DNA of 64,000 nucleotides from Dallia pectoralis (lineage: Eukaryota > Chordata > Actinopteri > Esociformes > Umbridae), in assembly GCA_029465975.1 (NCBI GenBank), contig CM055755.1, positions 1,448,430 through 1,512,429 of the forward strand, given 5' to 3'. The notes beneath the pieces were generated by a model. The model had not been told where the DNA came from and made no database searches. It saw only the letters and a list, made by a program, of their open reading frames with translations. A program made the translations under genes and the position numbers. Shown here one piece after another: positions 1-11,786 of this stretch; within the stretch, counting starts at the first letter, position 1; every line of letters begins with the position of its first letter.

Positions 1-285
1 GCTTTCAGTCCAACTGGACAAAAGTTTTAAAACAAAACCTGACTACTGAGTACAAACCTCCACGCTAGCTTTTAAGCAAACCAGTTTGATAATATTTTAA
101 AACCCCAATATTTACAGTGGATGAGGTGTTTCAACTTGTTTTAAGTTAACATTATCCTGTTTTACTTGAATTGTACTTTCTTTTTTAAATGTCCTTTAGC
201 TCTTCATGTTTACTTTCTTGTCATTTTGTCAAAAATGAACATTTACTGCTCGTCATTTCATGCAATCTCATGGTTAAACGCACAC

Positions 286-350
286 CCCACTCACACACAC
301 ACACACACACACACACACTACACACACACACACACACACTACACACACAA
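286..350. repeat. CA-rich microsatellite
   Basis: A run of CA dinucleotides is interrupted by two CTACA steps. The run is about 65 bases long and gives histidine/threonine-rich spurious reading frames. Confidence 0.95.
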
Positions 351-2284
351 ACCAACACGGTAACGTCAGAGCCATGTGTTTTCAAAATATATATATGTTA
401 CGTTACTTGTTCAAATGTTTTGTTGTGGAAATCTTGTCACATGCATTCAATATTTTTCAGAAATGTGTTGTTCACTGCTGTTTACCACCAATAATGCATT
501 TTTAAAGCCATGTTTTATTTATTTTAGTGAATTGATGTTGATGATGATGATGAGTTTTGCCACCACCACAACACACCCAAAAAACTTTATTCCAAAATTG
601 CTGGATGCAATCAAGATGGAGAAGATGTCTAGACTAGTGGAAGTAATGTTTAAAGAAATCCTATAATAATAATAATACTCGTGAAACTAATTGTTGTGCT
701 AAGACTGCATTTTTATGACTATGTAAATAGAACAATGTATTCATATATCAAATAAATTGGTTTCCTACTTATCATTTACACCACCTGCTGTTGTCACAGC
801 AACCTCAGACTCTTGAGGTGCCCCAGTGGTCTCTGGGTAAACTGATGTAGATATCTGTACATTTCTGAGAATGATTGGGAAAATGTCCAATTAAAAGGGA
901 AGTTCTTTGGACATAGGACTAAGCCGGTATATGAGCAGTATGTTAAATATGTTATAATATTGGAGCTCTGAGACGCAGCTGTGGATAAGTATTGTCGATC
1001 TGAGTCCTAGGTTTGGGTTAGAACCGGGTCGGCTCCCACATGGCTCTGGTACAAAACTACCAGGCATCCCTGTTGACAAGCTGCCAAACAGAGAGTTCAT
1101 GACTATCCGTCTGGGAGCCGGAGCCGGGAACAGGTCAGCTCTCTGGAACAGGGGAGGACAGGGACACGAACCAGAGGGAATGAACGAAGGCCTAGTGCAT
1201 TTAATAGAGTTCACCTGGTCTGTACAAATAAGGATACGGACGCGATCTAATGTCTGCTATCTAGTTTATTAGGCATTCTTCTGTAACGCTGTCTGGCACA
1301 CACACACGCCCTGTCGCACTCCAACCTCTAAGACCTCTCCAGACTCCACCATGTTTCTGATCTGCAGTGTTAGGTGTTGACAACCCGTGAGCCGTGAGTG
1401 ACAGGTGTTAATGTCGACAGCTCAGGGGGGTGACTTGAAGACCTCCAGCACATCCACTCCCCTGCTAAGTTAAGAGCTGGTCTAAATGGGGCTTTATTCC
1501 CCAGGTGTAGCTGCACTGGGGACTCTCGGGCCATTTATTGTACACATAGGAAAAGAGATCTACATTTATCTTATTAAACATCCTGTCTGTGACTGACGGG
1601 AGACATGTATTCAGACTCGCAGGGGAAAATGGTCCTTACTCAGTGTGAACAATTGTTATTGAACATGTGGTAGGTGTTTTTCTAGTTGTAGGCAGTGCAA
1701 CATATACGCTTTTTTCCGTCACATTGATCTGACATGCGCAGCATTTTCCAGGAACTGGATATCCTTGTGAATTGCAAGGTTGGGCTCCATTAAAACATGT
1801 AGTACAATACACATCCAGGAGGGGGCAGTGTCTGCCATCAGTCTGATCACTGCCTGGACTCTGTCTCTCTCCATAAAAAGCTGTCTTCTACACAGGATAG
1901 AAAGTGATGCATCATTCAATGAATCACATTTATTCTATTATGCTGTTATTACAACAAAGTTGTCACAAAGTGCTTTTACAAACACCCCGCTTGAAACCTG
2001 ACAGAGCACACTTCAACAAGTTTATTACACAGCGGCTAGGAATAACTATTGCCATTGAAGAGTACAAGAACAGTACAACGAAATGCAATTTGCATCCAAC
2101 CAGAAGTGCAAAAAGATATAGAGTACAGCATGACGATGTGATCAGCCATTGGTCACCTGGAGACATTGCCAAAGTGAAAGTAAAAAACAACATAAAGAAT
2201 TTGGTGATTGACGTATGACCTTAAACATACAACACATGCGCTCCAGCACTAAGCTACCACACAATTTTCGTCAATGAATGCTAG

Positions 2285-2292
2285 TATAAAAG
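2285..2292 (+). promoter_or_regulatory. TATA-box-like element
   Basis: TATAAAAG followed by a C/T-rich stretch looks like a core promoter pointing right. The nearest coding start on this strand is the claudin ATG at 3677, so it could drive an upstream non-coding exon of that gene. It could equally be chance; no donor site was confirmed. Confidence 0.25.
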
Positions 2293-3676
2293 TGCCCTAC
2301 TCTATCTGCACACAGAACTGTGTTAACCAGTTTAAGTTTCATCTTATTGGTTAGACAGTTTTAACCAGCTATATCTAGATCCACTGACTGACTGGACCTG
2401 GCAACTGTACAGCCTTGTGGAATTTATTGTTCTGCTAATTAGCTTGTAACTTTTACCTACGCAGTACTGGGCCATGATGTAAATTTGCTTAGGTACTCAT
2501 ATCATTTCTGTCTCTGTTTTCGACACTATTCATATAACTTTTTGAGAAAAACATAATGGCATATATAACTTTAAACATTAAAATAAAGAAAAAAAAACAA
2601 GGCAACAAAAAGCTTCAAAGTTACAACTGTGTCCTATCAGTTTTGTTTTTAATTATATCTGACCCCCCCACCGGTCACAGTTGATTGGTGTGCTTACAGT
2701 CGTCAGCCTGTGTCGGACTGCCAAGCACTGTGCTTGTTTACGTCTGAACGCCGGCTAACGTCAAGCTGACCAGACTGGTCATACAGGTTTTCAGTTTCTG
2801 TTCCTAGTTTCTCCCCACATCCTCTCCCTGCCGTTCTCCCCCCTCGCCTACCTCATCCCACTGCATCCTCCCCATAGCATGTAAGTCACAAATTAAACAC
2901 TACATTGCACTGCTTTTCATGGATGCCGGTTAGGAAGTAGTACACTCTAAAGGGCATAGGTTGGCATTTGTGACAGACTGATGTTAACTCTACTGCAGAT
3001 CAGAGAACAACAAGGTATTACCCTTCCTTGAATAACGTCACATTCAAACAAGAGGAGTGGCATTTACTCAAGAGTCTGTAAATATCCTGATAATATATGA
3101 CACACTAAGCAGGTTTTATACCTCTGAGTTTTATAATATATAACATTTTGGTGAAAGTTACTTTGGCAGTCATTGCGCAGTAGTATACGTGTCAAGAATA
3201 AAAGGCAATAATAAGCACCTGCCGTGTAACTTAACCCTGGGCTTTTACACTTACTCATGTCAAGTGGACAAAACACTCAAGTGGATAACATTTTGGGTGT
3301 GTTTATCTGACAGTTACAATAACCAGATTTCTTAAGTTTTCTCTTGTTTTAAGGGTGTTCGTTTGATTATTTTGAATACATGAAACGAATTCCATCATAT
3401 CTCGCCAAGTAACCCTCCCCCATCCGCTCCCAATGGCTTTCAAAACGCCTGTTTGTGTCATCGTATGAAGTATTTTGAGATCCTCATGTCCTTCATCTAT
3501 CTGATGTCATAAAGCAGATAAACCAGTAGGGTTGCATTGCATCGTTAGCATACTTTCCGGGGTGTATAGCCTTGTCAGCCAGCACCTCTGCTCTCATTTA
3601 GCTCAGTACCGTCGTGAGAGGAGAGCCCTAACGAACGCCAGTCCTCGGTTGGTTCTGTGACCGACAGCTGGCCAAC

Positions 3677-4573
3677 ATGGAGCGATCCTATATGGGAACG
3701 GGCACAGCTTACAGTGTCTACGGGAAGCCGCCTCAGTCCTACATGGGCACAGTCTACAATGAGAAACACCCCCACTCGTATGTGGACTCGGTTTATGAAG
3801 AGAAGAAAAGGCTAGAGAGGAGATCCCACAGGGAGGCCATGTGCTGCGAGATCATCGCGCTGGTTTTTGGATTTGTCGGGCTGATCGGCGTCTCCGCCGT
3901 TTGCGGCCTGCCCATGTGGAAGGTGACGGCGTTCATCCAGGAGAACATCATCACCATGGAGACGCGCTGGGAAGGCCTGTGGATGAATTGCTACAGACAG
4001 GCCAACATCAGGATGCAGTGCAAGGTGTACGACTCCCTGCTGTACCTGCCCCCAGACCTGCAGGCCGCCAGGGGTTTGATGTGCAGCTCCGTGGCACTCT
4101 CTGCCATCGCCATGATTCTGTCTGCGGTGGGGATGAAGTGCACCACGGTGGTGGACCAGCGACCGAGGACCAAGCACATCGTCCTAGTGTGCGGGGGATG
4201 CCTATTCCTGTTAGGCTGCGTGACCACCATCATCCCCGTCTCGTGGACGGCCAACGTGATTATCCGCGACTTCTACAATCCTCTGCTCATCGATGCCCAG
4301 CGCCGGGAGCTTGGGGAGGCGCTCTACATCGGCTGGGTGACGTCTGCTCTACTCTTCGTCGCCGGAGTCATCTTGCTTTGTCGCCACGCGCCCAGGGTAG
4401 GAGACGAGGAGGACGGGATGATCTATGACCCTAACGGTCCTGGGTACATCTATCAGCCTGCACCCAACTACCAGCCTGGAACTGCATATTCCTACCAACC
4501 CAACTACTCGTACCAACCCAACTACGCTGCTCCGGCCGGATCTGTGGTCTATGCACCTCACCAGTACACCTGA
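3677..4573 (+). CDS. Claudin, CLDN8/17-like, with extended N-terminus (copy 1 of 3)
   Basis: Claudins are four-pass tight-junction proteins that seal or ion-select the paracellular path. This single-exon frame gives 298 aa. Residues 55 onward form a normal claudin: TM1, then the first extracellular loop with the signature W...GLW...C...C (WEGLWMNCYRQANIRMQC), then TM2-TM4 and a second loop with VSWTANVIIRDFYNP. The best resemblance from memory is the CLDN8/CLDN17 group. Residues 1-54 are unusual: a hydrophilic, tyrosine-rich segment with three imperfect SYMGT/SYVDS-type motifs, ending in a basic run KKRLERRSHRE. The first ATG has a good context (A at -3, G at +4). A second in-frame ATG at 3839 would give an ordinary 244-aa claudin, so both starts may be used. 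The tail repeats YQPNY and ends QYT rather than the usual YV. Confidence 0.93.
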   Translation: MERSYMGTGTAYSVYGKPPQSYMGTVYNEKHPHSYVDSVYEEKKRLERRSHREAMCCEIIALVFGFVGLIGVSAVCGLPMWKVTAFIQENIITMETRWEGLWMNCYRQANIRMQCKVYDSLLYLPPDLQAARGLMCSSVALSAIAMILSAVGMKCTTVVDQRPRTKHIVLVCGGCLFLLGCVTTIIPVSWTANVIIRDFYNPLLIDAQRRELGEALYIGWVTSALLFVAGVILLCRHAPRVGDEEDGMIYDPNGPGYIYQPAPNYQPGTAYSYQPNYSYQPNYAAPAGSVVYAPHQYT

Positions 4574-4650
4574 GGTTAACAAAGTCCAGACAAACAAAGA
4601 CCATAGACTTACTTGGCCTGCTGTCTGCCCGGATCCAAGCACAGAAATGG

Positions 4651-4656
4651 AATAAA
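4651..4656 (+). terminator. Poly(A) signal candidate for claudin copy 1
   Basis: AATAAA lies 78 bases after the claudin stop codon. A second AATAAA at 5175-5180 could end a longer 3' UTR. Confidence 0.5.
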
Positions 4657-4659
4657 TAG

Positions 4660-5990
4660 AACAGAACTGGTATTGATCAAGAGAAAATGATTAATTATGT
4701 CATCTTGAAATGTAAACATGTTGCGTAGCCACTGTAAACACGGTACTGTCCAGAAGGGTGTGGCTGGAAATTCCCCAACCATCAATTATTTGGTTCATGT
4801 GGGGCAAAAAGATTTAAGCAGACCATTTTGAAATTGAGTGGGTTTTGCGTATGTGTTTTAAAGTGTAAATATACTTTTGTTTTGTTTACTGTTAAGATAT
4901 TGAGCATGATTCAACTATGTGCTATCAATGACTCTGCACTAATATTTAATACATAAATGGGGCTTCTTCAGTTGACACCAATTTTGTTGAAGGATGAACT
5001 AAATGTTGAAATATTTAATCACAATGGTTTACTCTAATGAACCAAACTTTTATTCAGTTTTACTGCAACAATTAATGCACTAGGCTATTGTCTGATCATA
5101 TAAAGCGTGTTATTTCCCTTTCAGTTTGTGTTTTTTTTACAGCACTAGTACTACATAGATTTATTGTATTTCACAATAAAAAATGATAATTTAACACAGC
5201 TATAGACATTCTTTCCTCTCAATCAAAATATTTTAAAGATTCAAATGTGAAAAGGAAATACATTGTGACCAATACTACAGGTTTATCTACAAGAACCAGT
5301 AATTCCTTAATGGATCAAGAGTGACTTGGTGTTTCACAACCAGTTCCTGTCTTCTCCGTTGGAATGCTGGGTTTCCACTGACAACAACAGATAGTTATTG
5401 TTAGTGGAAATGTGCCTGAATAGAACAGGCTAAACCAGACCGGTGTGAACTTGCTCACACACACACGACACACATGAGAAACATAATGCAAAACTACCTG
5501 TGGCCCAGGAGGATCTGATCACATGGCATCAGCGGACGACAGACATTCTGTGACCTATAAATTCACAACTCTGAGGTTGCACTGTCCAGACAAACACAGA
5601 CAAACACAAATGCACTCACACATGATTCATGCCCCAAACCATGAGAATTAACAGTGTGGGGGGGGGGCAACCTTAAGTGTGGGTGGGGTAAATTGTTCAA
5701 GTCAGTTTGGGCATTGTGTTCTCCCCTGCATGTGTTATTTCATGAGTCACGCTGCCGAAACGGCTCCTGTTAAGGAAACAAGCTCTGATCGCTATAAAGA
5801 TATTGTTCTGCAATCAGTTACCGCAGATCAAAATGTCTTCCCCAGGCTATGAATGCAGGCCCAAGTGGAAAAAGAATAATAAAATATTATAGTTATTCTG
5901 AAAAAAATACTTTCTTCCTTTAATCCTATAGGCCAATATATAGGTAATGGCAGACAAGAATGTAAGAAATAATGCTATTTTTTATATTTG
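4660..5990. other. 3' UTR and spacer without a gene
   Basis: This AT-rich non-coding sequence contains a short CA tract near 5457 and a G run near 5660. No gene or RNA structure was recognised. Confidence 0.6.
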
Positions 5991-5999
5991 AAAATATCC

Positions 6000-6600
6000 T
6001 CCAGACAATAATTTCTATATTTAAGGACATATCAAGACAAATATTTCTATATTTACAAACCATACCAAGACAATAATTTCTATATTTAAGGACCATACCA
6101 AGACAAATATTTCTATATTTACAAACCATACCAAGACAATAATTTCTATATTTAAGGACCATACCAAGACAAATATTTCTATATTTAAGGACCATACCAA
6201 GACAAATATTTCTATATTTACAAACCATACCAAGACAATAATTTATATATTTAAGGACCATACCAAGACAAATATTTCTATATTTACAAACCATACCAAG
6301 ACAATAATTTATATATTTAAGGACCATACCAAGACAAATATTTCTATATTTACAAACCATACCAAGACAATAATTTCTAGATTTAAGGACCATATCAAGA
6401 CAATAATTTCTAGATTTAAGGACCATATCTTGATATTATTATTTATATTTAAGGACAAAACCATAATTAGTTAACTGTAGGACCCTGCCAGGAAAATTAT
6501 TTCCATATTTAAGGACCCTACTAAGACAATTATTTCTATATTTAGAGACCTTACTAAGACAATTATTTCTATATTTAGGGACCCTAAGTGTGAAAGTGAC
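6000..6600. repeat. 33-bp minisatellite between claudins 1 and 2
   Basis: The AT-rich unit is about 33 bp, with core TTTCTATATTTAAGGACC followed by ATACCAAGACAA. There are about 17 copies, decaying toward the right-hand end. Because the unit is divisible by three, it yields false open frames on the minus strand (CLGMVLKYRN-type repeats). Confidence 0.95.
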
Positions 6601-7160
6601 AAGTAGTCTTGTGTGATTACAATCCAACAATTTGGCAGTTTACTATTTCCCTTAGCAACTCTAGATCAGTAGGAACAGTTCCTTTAGCCAGGATTCTTCT
6701 AAGAGCGAAGTCCAGTTAAGCAGTAACCCTGCCAGGAGATTAAACTGATCCCGGTGAATACAAAGCCAGCCAGCCCCACAAACTCCCATCCATGTGCACA
6801 TGTACAAACACACAAACATGCAGAAATATGCCTCCTAACCCCAAGGATCGTTTACCTAGCAACAGTCCCCTCCCCTTCCATTCACCTGTCTTGACCAGAG
6901 GGAGGAGGCTGTCCAGGTGCACACCTATCAGATTCTCTGATCTTCCACTAGGATGCAAAACAACTCCGGAAAGAAAAAAGGAGAGCTCTAGTTCACTATA
7001 GTCTAAGTCGACTGAGACTCCCTTCAACCTGTGGACTGTCTAGGTCGGTCAGTGAACAGTCAATATTCGACTACTACCGTACATTTGCCAGGGCATTTCA
7101 GCGCCTCCCAGCCTGTGGACGATCAAGCCCTAGGCGCGTTCACCGAGACGGAGTGAAATC

Positions 7161-7916
7161 ATGGCCAACTCGACTCTGGAGATAGTTGCCTTGGTGCTGA
7201 GCCTTGTCGGTCTGATTGGTACAGCGGCCAGCACTGGGATGCCCATGTGGAAGGTGACAGCGTTCATCCAGGAGAACATCATCACCATGGAGACGCGCTG
7301 GGAAGGCCTGTGGATGAATTGCTACAGGCAGGCCAACATCAGGATGCAGTGCAAGGTGTACGACTCCCTGCTGTACCTGCCCCCAGACCTCCAGGCCGCC
7401 AGGGGTTTGATGTGCTGCGCCGTGGGCCTGGGGGGCATTGGCTTGCTGATCTCCATCATCGGGCTCCAGTGCACGTCCTGCATCCGGAACAACGACCGGG
7501 CCAAGCGCATGGTGCTCATCGTGTCCGGCAGCATCATCATCACGGCGTGCATCTGCTGCCTCATCCCCGTCTCGTGGACGGCCAACGTCATCATCCGCGA
7601 CTTCTACAACCCGCTGCTCATCGATGCCCAGCGCCGGGAGCTCGGCGAGGCGCTCTACATCGGCTGGGTCTCCGCCGCATTCCTGTTTGCCGGCGGCTGC
7701 ATTTTCTGCTGCTGCAACATCAGAGAGGATGAGCGGGAGTACGGCTACGTGTACTCCAAGAACAGCGCTAGCGAGTATGCGCCCTACACTCCTCAGCCAC
7801 TATTTCTGCCACAGTACCCGTACCAGCCGAGGCAGCCAACTAACTACAGCTACCAAGGCTCATACCATTACCCATCCAGGCAGCCGTCGGCACGCAGCGC
7901 CGTGGCCTACCTGTGA
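7161..7916 (+). CDS. Claudin, CLDN8/17-like (copy 2 of 3)
   Basis: A single exon encodes 251 aa. The order is a short cytosolic start (MANSTLEIVAL), TM1, first loop with WEGLWMNCYRQANIRMQC, TM2, TM3, second loop VSWTANVIIRDFYNP, TM4 with a cysteine-rich inner end (FCCCN), and a tyrosine/proline-rich tail ending SAVAYL. The start is the first ATG after a long stop-free-of-ATG leader and matches normal claudin N-termini. The protein probably forms paracellular barriers or pores at epithelial tight junctions. The first-loop and TM3-loop2 segments are almost identical in DNA to copy 1 (about three differences in some 165 bases of the first loop), while TM1 and the tails differ, suggesting gene conversion. 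The exact claudin number cannot be fixed by eye. Confidence 0.95.
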   Translation: MANSTLEIVALVLSLVGLIGTAASTGMPMWKVTAFIQENIITMETRWEGLWMNCYRQANIRMQCKVYDSLLYLPPDLQAARGLMCCAVGLGGIGLLISIIGLQCTSCIRNNDRAKRMVLIVSGSIIITACICCLIPVSWTANVIIRDFYNPLLIDAQRRELGEALYIGWVSAAFLFAGGCIFCCCNIREDEREYGYVYSKNSASEYAPYTPQPLFLPQYPYQPRQPTNYSYQGSYHYPSRQPSARSAVAYL

Positions 7917-8018
7917 GCCATCTGACTGAGGGTGGCAAGCGTTTGTGACGACTGGTTAAGAGGAACTGGCTACTAAGAGACTTCTGTTCACACAGGGTAG
8001 GGCATTTTGGAATATTAA

Positions 8019-8024
8019 AATAAA
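8019..8024 (+). terminator. Poly(A) signal candidate for claudin copy 2
   Basis: AATAAA lies about 100 bases after the stop codon. Another at 9198-9203 is possible for a long 3' UTR. Confidence 0.5.
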
Positions 8025-8029
8025 TGTTA

Positions 8030-11000
8030 AGATGCAGTGAGGCCAAACCATAGGGTGAATATGTTTACTGTGAATATGCAAAGAACGGATTTGGATGAGG
8101 CTTTAGTTGTAAAATTGTGTGCATAAAGTTGCATTCCAAACTCATTTCAATTGTGACAATGATGCATTGCAAATTAGATATAATGTGTCTAATGTATTTC
8201 AAGAAAGCCTTTTAAAGATACTACATTTCAAATATACATTTCAAATAACTAAATAGTTTTTATGTGGTCACAATTGGGGTTGTCAAAGCACAGCACATTG
8301 GTTATAAAGACAATGATGGTCCCTAAAAATCATGAGTGTAAATACATTGACACATTTTGTTGGCGTTGTTATGTATATTTTTTACCCATAATTCCAATTT
8401 TGTCGATATTTACATCATTCATAAGATGTTTCTTTATAACGGAAAACATTTTATGGTTCAGTTTCCAACAGACTGCATACATATTTTTGAAAGCGGTGAT
8501 CCTCAAAGGGAACATGTTGGCATTTGTCACCGTGACATTCCTTGCTCTATTCCACTAATTCATTAGTATTTGGTTGGACGTTAACTCGGAGGTATCGGCT
8601 GACTGCACGTCGTCACAAGACATTCATGCAAATGTGTTCTGGGAGCGGCACAACGCTCCTGTTGACATCGTAACTCCATTGGTTACCATTATTAGATTCC
8701 TGCTTGTTGCCTGTGTACAATGGGACCATCCTGAAATACCACAGCGGTGTTTATCCACAATAAGGGCACACGTTAAGGCCACATGTTAGCATCTACTTAT
8801 CCACATTTTACATTTCAGTCACCCAACTAATGCACATATCCACAGTGATTCACAAGCACATTCAACATGTGGTAATAACCTTGCAACGCAGTAACCCACG
8901 ACAACAAGTCAGACTACAAGTCATTCCTCGCACATAACATGAAATTGTATAAATTACGTTTCTAGCAAAGTTGGGACAGAAATGGCAATGCACTAATTCT
9001 GACCAAAGCCTATTGGGACGTAACCTGTGAGTCGGGTTGTGGTGAACAGACCAAGGGAGAAAGCAAATACATGACTCCATGTAAAGACCGGTTATTGTGG
9101 GTGTGGATGTCAAAGCTTCAGGGTGGAACAGAAGACTTCAAAACAAACAGAGTTAATATAATCACAACTGGGTTTGCAAGTCACTTTGGAGAGAGTAAAT
9201 AAAGCCCTCTTCGTTTTAAAGTTGTTTCATTTCAATTAATGTGTGATTAGCCTTTCGGCACTAAGATTTTTGACAGGCTTTGGCTGAAATATTCAATGTA
9301 ATTTCTTTGCATTGAATGCATTCACTCACAGCAGCACAGAAGTGCAATACTTTTTTCATTTCACCACCCACTGTACATTTCTGTCATCTTCTTCAAGCTA
9401 ACGTAACAACATGTGATATTGTTTTACACTACTGTATATATGAAATTAAATACTTTTGAAGGAATCAATGCAAGGCTTGAGTTTGATTTACATATCTACG
9501 ATTAAACAATATATTTGATAATCTCAAATTGTCAATTGTGTAATTAATGGAACGAAACGGATACATGGGAGCTGGTATTCTAAGCTGCTGCTTTCAATAC
9601 ACATGTATGCTGCAATCTGGGCCACAAAAAACTGTGCCCTATCTTTTCCCCCTTTTCTGTTCAACGAAGCACATATTACCCCCATAAAACATCAAACTCA
9701 ATATTGAGCGACTGAGCCATTGTTACTGACCTTCCACTGCATTAGGTGTTGACTAAGCGATCCATCTACATGGGTTCGTACAATAATAAGCCTAATTTAA
9801 AGCACTTTAGCCTAAAAACTTGTTTTTCACCTGAAACCAGACTTTTTGTCTGTTGTCATAGTGACACACATCCATTTAGCCGCTCGTGTTGTCATCTTGT
9901 TTCAGATGTCATATTTTTGGGGGTTATTATTGCATAAACAAGCTCTTTGACGACACTATGTTTCAAATAGACATTGTAATTAGATTTTAGGTTACTGTGT
10001 GAAGTGCACTCCCATCAGGAATAGCAGGGCGGTACCTCCTCAAAGGCTATTGATTAACAGTATGGTCTTGAAAATATTATTTCCTGTTTTCCGACAACCT
10101 ACAGGGTCTCGACAAACCTATCTTTGTGACGTTCTCTGTAGGTCACAGGGTTCTTGTCGTGGTGCCCTGGTGCCATATAAAAACTAAGGAAAAGAGTTGT
10201 GAATATTACATGGAAACCGTGTGCCTGGGTGTCCGACTACAGCTAATAATAATAATGAACTAATATTATGAGTGACCTGTGGCCTGAGTACAGGACCAAG
10301 GAGACCTCTCTGATACACTCTCGCACATCTACATCTATGGCCACATCAGGTCGGTGTGGAGTTGGTGACAACAGTGGAAATGAATGGGCCTCCGGACCGT
10401 CTGGGCCTTGCCCATTTGTTGAACCGGGGGATTCCCGTGAGGAGAAGAAACCCTCGGCCGGACAGCCATAATTTTCTAGTTCGATTTAAACTACTGATGC
10501 TTTGGCTCATTCTGTTGGATTGCAGTTGGTAATTAAAGGTTTTAACCACAACAAATACAAGACGGCATATCCTTCTGTATGAGGACCCCCAACGGTACCT
10601 GCATAAACCTAAACTATAAGAACCCCTGCTTTGACAATGGCTTCGACAAAAGGTACATTTGTTGGCAGTAGAAAAGAAAATCACACATTTCTATTTTTCT
10701 GTACCTAATTGCCACTTTGGCCCTTGAATCCCAACATCCTGCAGCAATCAGCCCTGATTCTCACCTTAAGCTGAAGCCATACAAACAAGATGTTTGTCCG
10801 CTGCATTTCCAGAGAACAGCTCTCCTCCTCCCTCTAGTGGTGAGAAAGGTTAACTGTAACAAAGACACCGTGAAACCCGAGTATTTGGTGCAGGCCTCTA
10901 AATTGTGGTTTCAGGGACTCAAATGGGGTGCACCATTTTGTTTTTGTCTCTGATTCCAATGTTCAAAGGTTTCAGGATTAATTGGAATCAGTAGTCAGGT

Positions 11001-11780
11001 GTGTATCTAGTGATAGGACAAACTAAATCCTGAACGAGGACACAGACACATTTAGTTCAGTGGGCCTGTGAGCTCCCTCCATTATAATGCATTTACAATC
11101 TATGGCAATGATTTCCAACCCCTATTAAAATTAAATTTTACAGAACATTAAAGAAAACACATTTTAATGAACACTTCCATAATGCCATGCGACTAAACAT
11201 TTACATGTTGACTGAGGTAGACATTTTGTTCAATCTACAGTATATATTATATATGATATCAATTGGGTGCTAACATGACTTGGAATCCACTCTACTTCCT
11301 GATAGTTAAATGTCATAACATTGCAATAGAATTGTGTCTATCTAGCTGGCTGTGTTGGGGGTAAATACCCTATACGGATAAGGACATACCACTATATACA
11401 CACACACACACACAGAATTAGCACAGGTCATCCTTTGTACCCTCATCATGTAAGCCAACCAGGAGAGAGCCACTCAGAGGTACTTCTAAGTCACACGATA
11501 GCCTACCCCCAGGACAACACATGCTGGCTCTATCTAGCTGCCCTCACACTGGGAACCGGACAAGTCACCTCTCTGTAAGTGACACCGCTTCAGCTCTACG
11601 CCGATTTCTTCTGCTTTACTTTGGGACCTAATACAGGGACATGGACTGACTTGTACTTGGACCCTTTCTGAGGTCTGAAAAGATCAGCAGGACCTGTATT
11701 TTGAGGGAACTAACAACTTTCCCCATAAGATTTCACCTTCAGGAGGATTACGAACCCGTAGAATATTTTAGCCCTCGAAC
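8030..11780. other. Spacer between claudin copies 2 and 3
   Basis: This non-coding, mostly AT-rich sequence has a short CA tract near 11397-11415. The final 200 or so bases before 11787 are probably 5' UTR of copy 3. No gene, RNA or conserved element was recognised. Confidence 0.55.
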
Positions 11781-11786
11781 CGAGCG

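Larger units (their letters stand above)
1..3676. other. Non-coding upstream region of the claudin cluster
   Basis: No recognisable gene was found in this 3.7 kb. It is moderately AT-rich and holds one CA microsatellite and one TATA-like box, listed separately. Short open frames here show no splice structure, family motif or biased composition that I can recognise. The last roughly 150 bases before position 3677 are presumably 5' UTR or promoter of the first claudin; the transcription start is not visible. Confidence 0.6.

Noticed and set aside
1904..2218. 104-codon frame MMHHSMNHIYSI...
   Set aside because: No domain or splice context was recognised; it may be chance or an old element fragment.
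3841..4428. Second-frame 195-codon ORF inside claudin copy 1
   Set aside because: It is an out-of-frame shadow; the same shadow appears in copies 2 and 3 because their DNA is alike and GC-rich.
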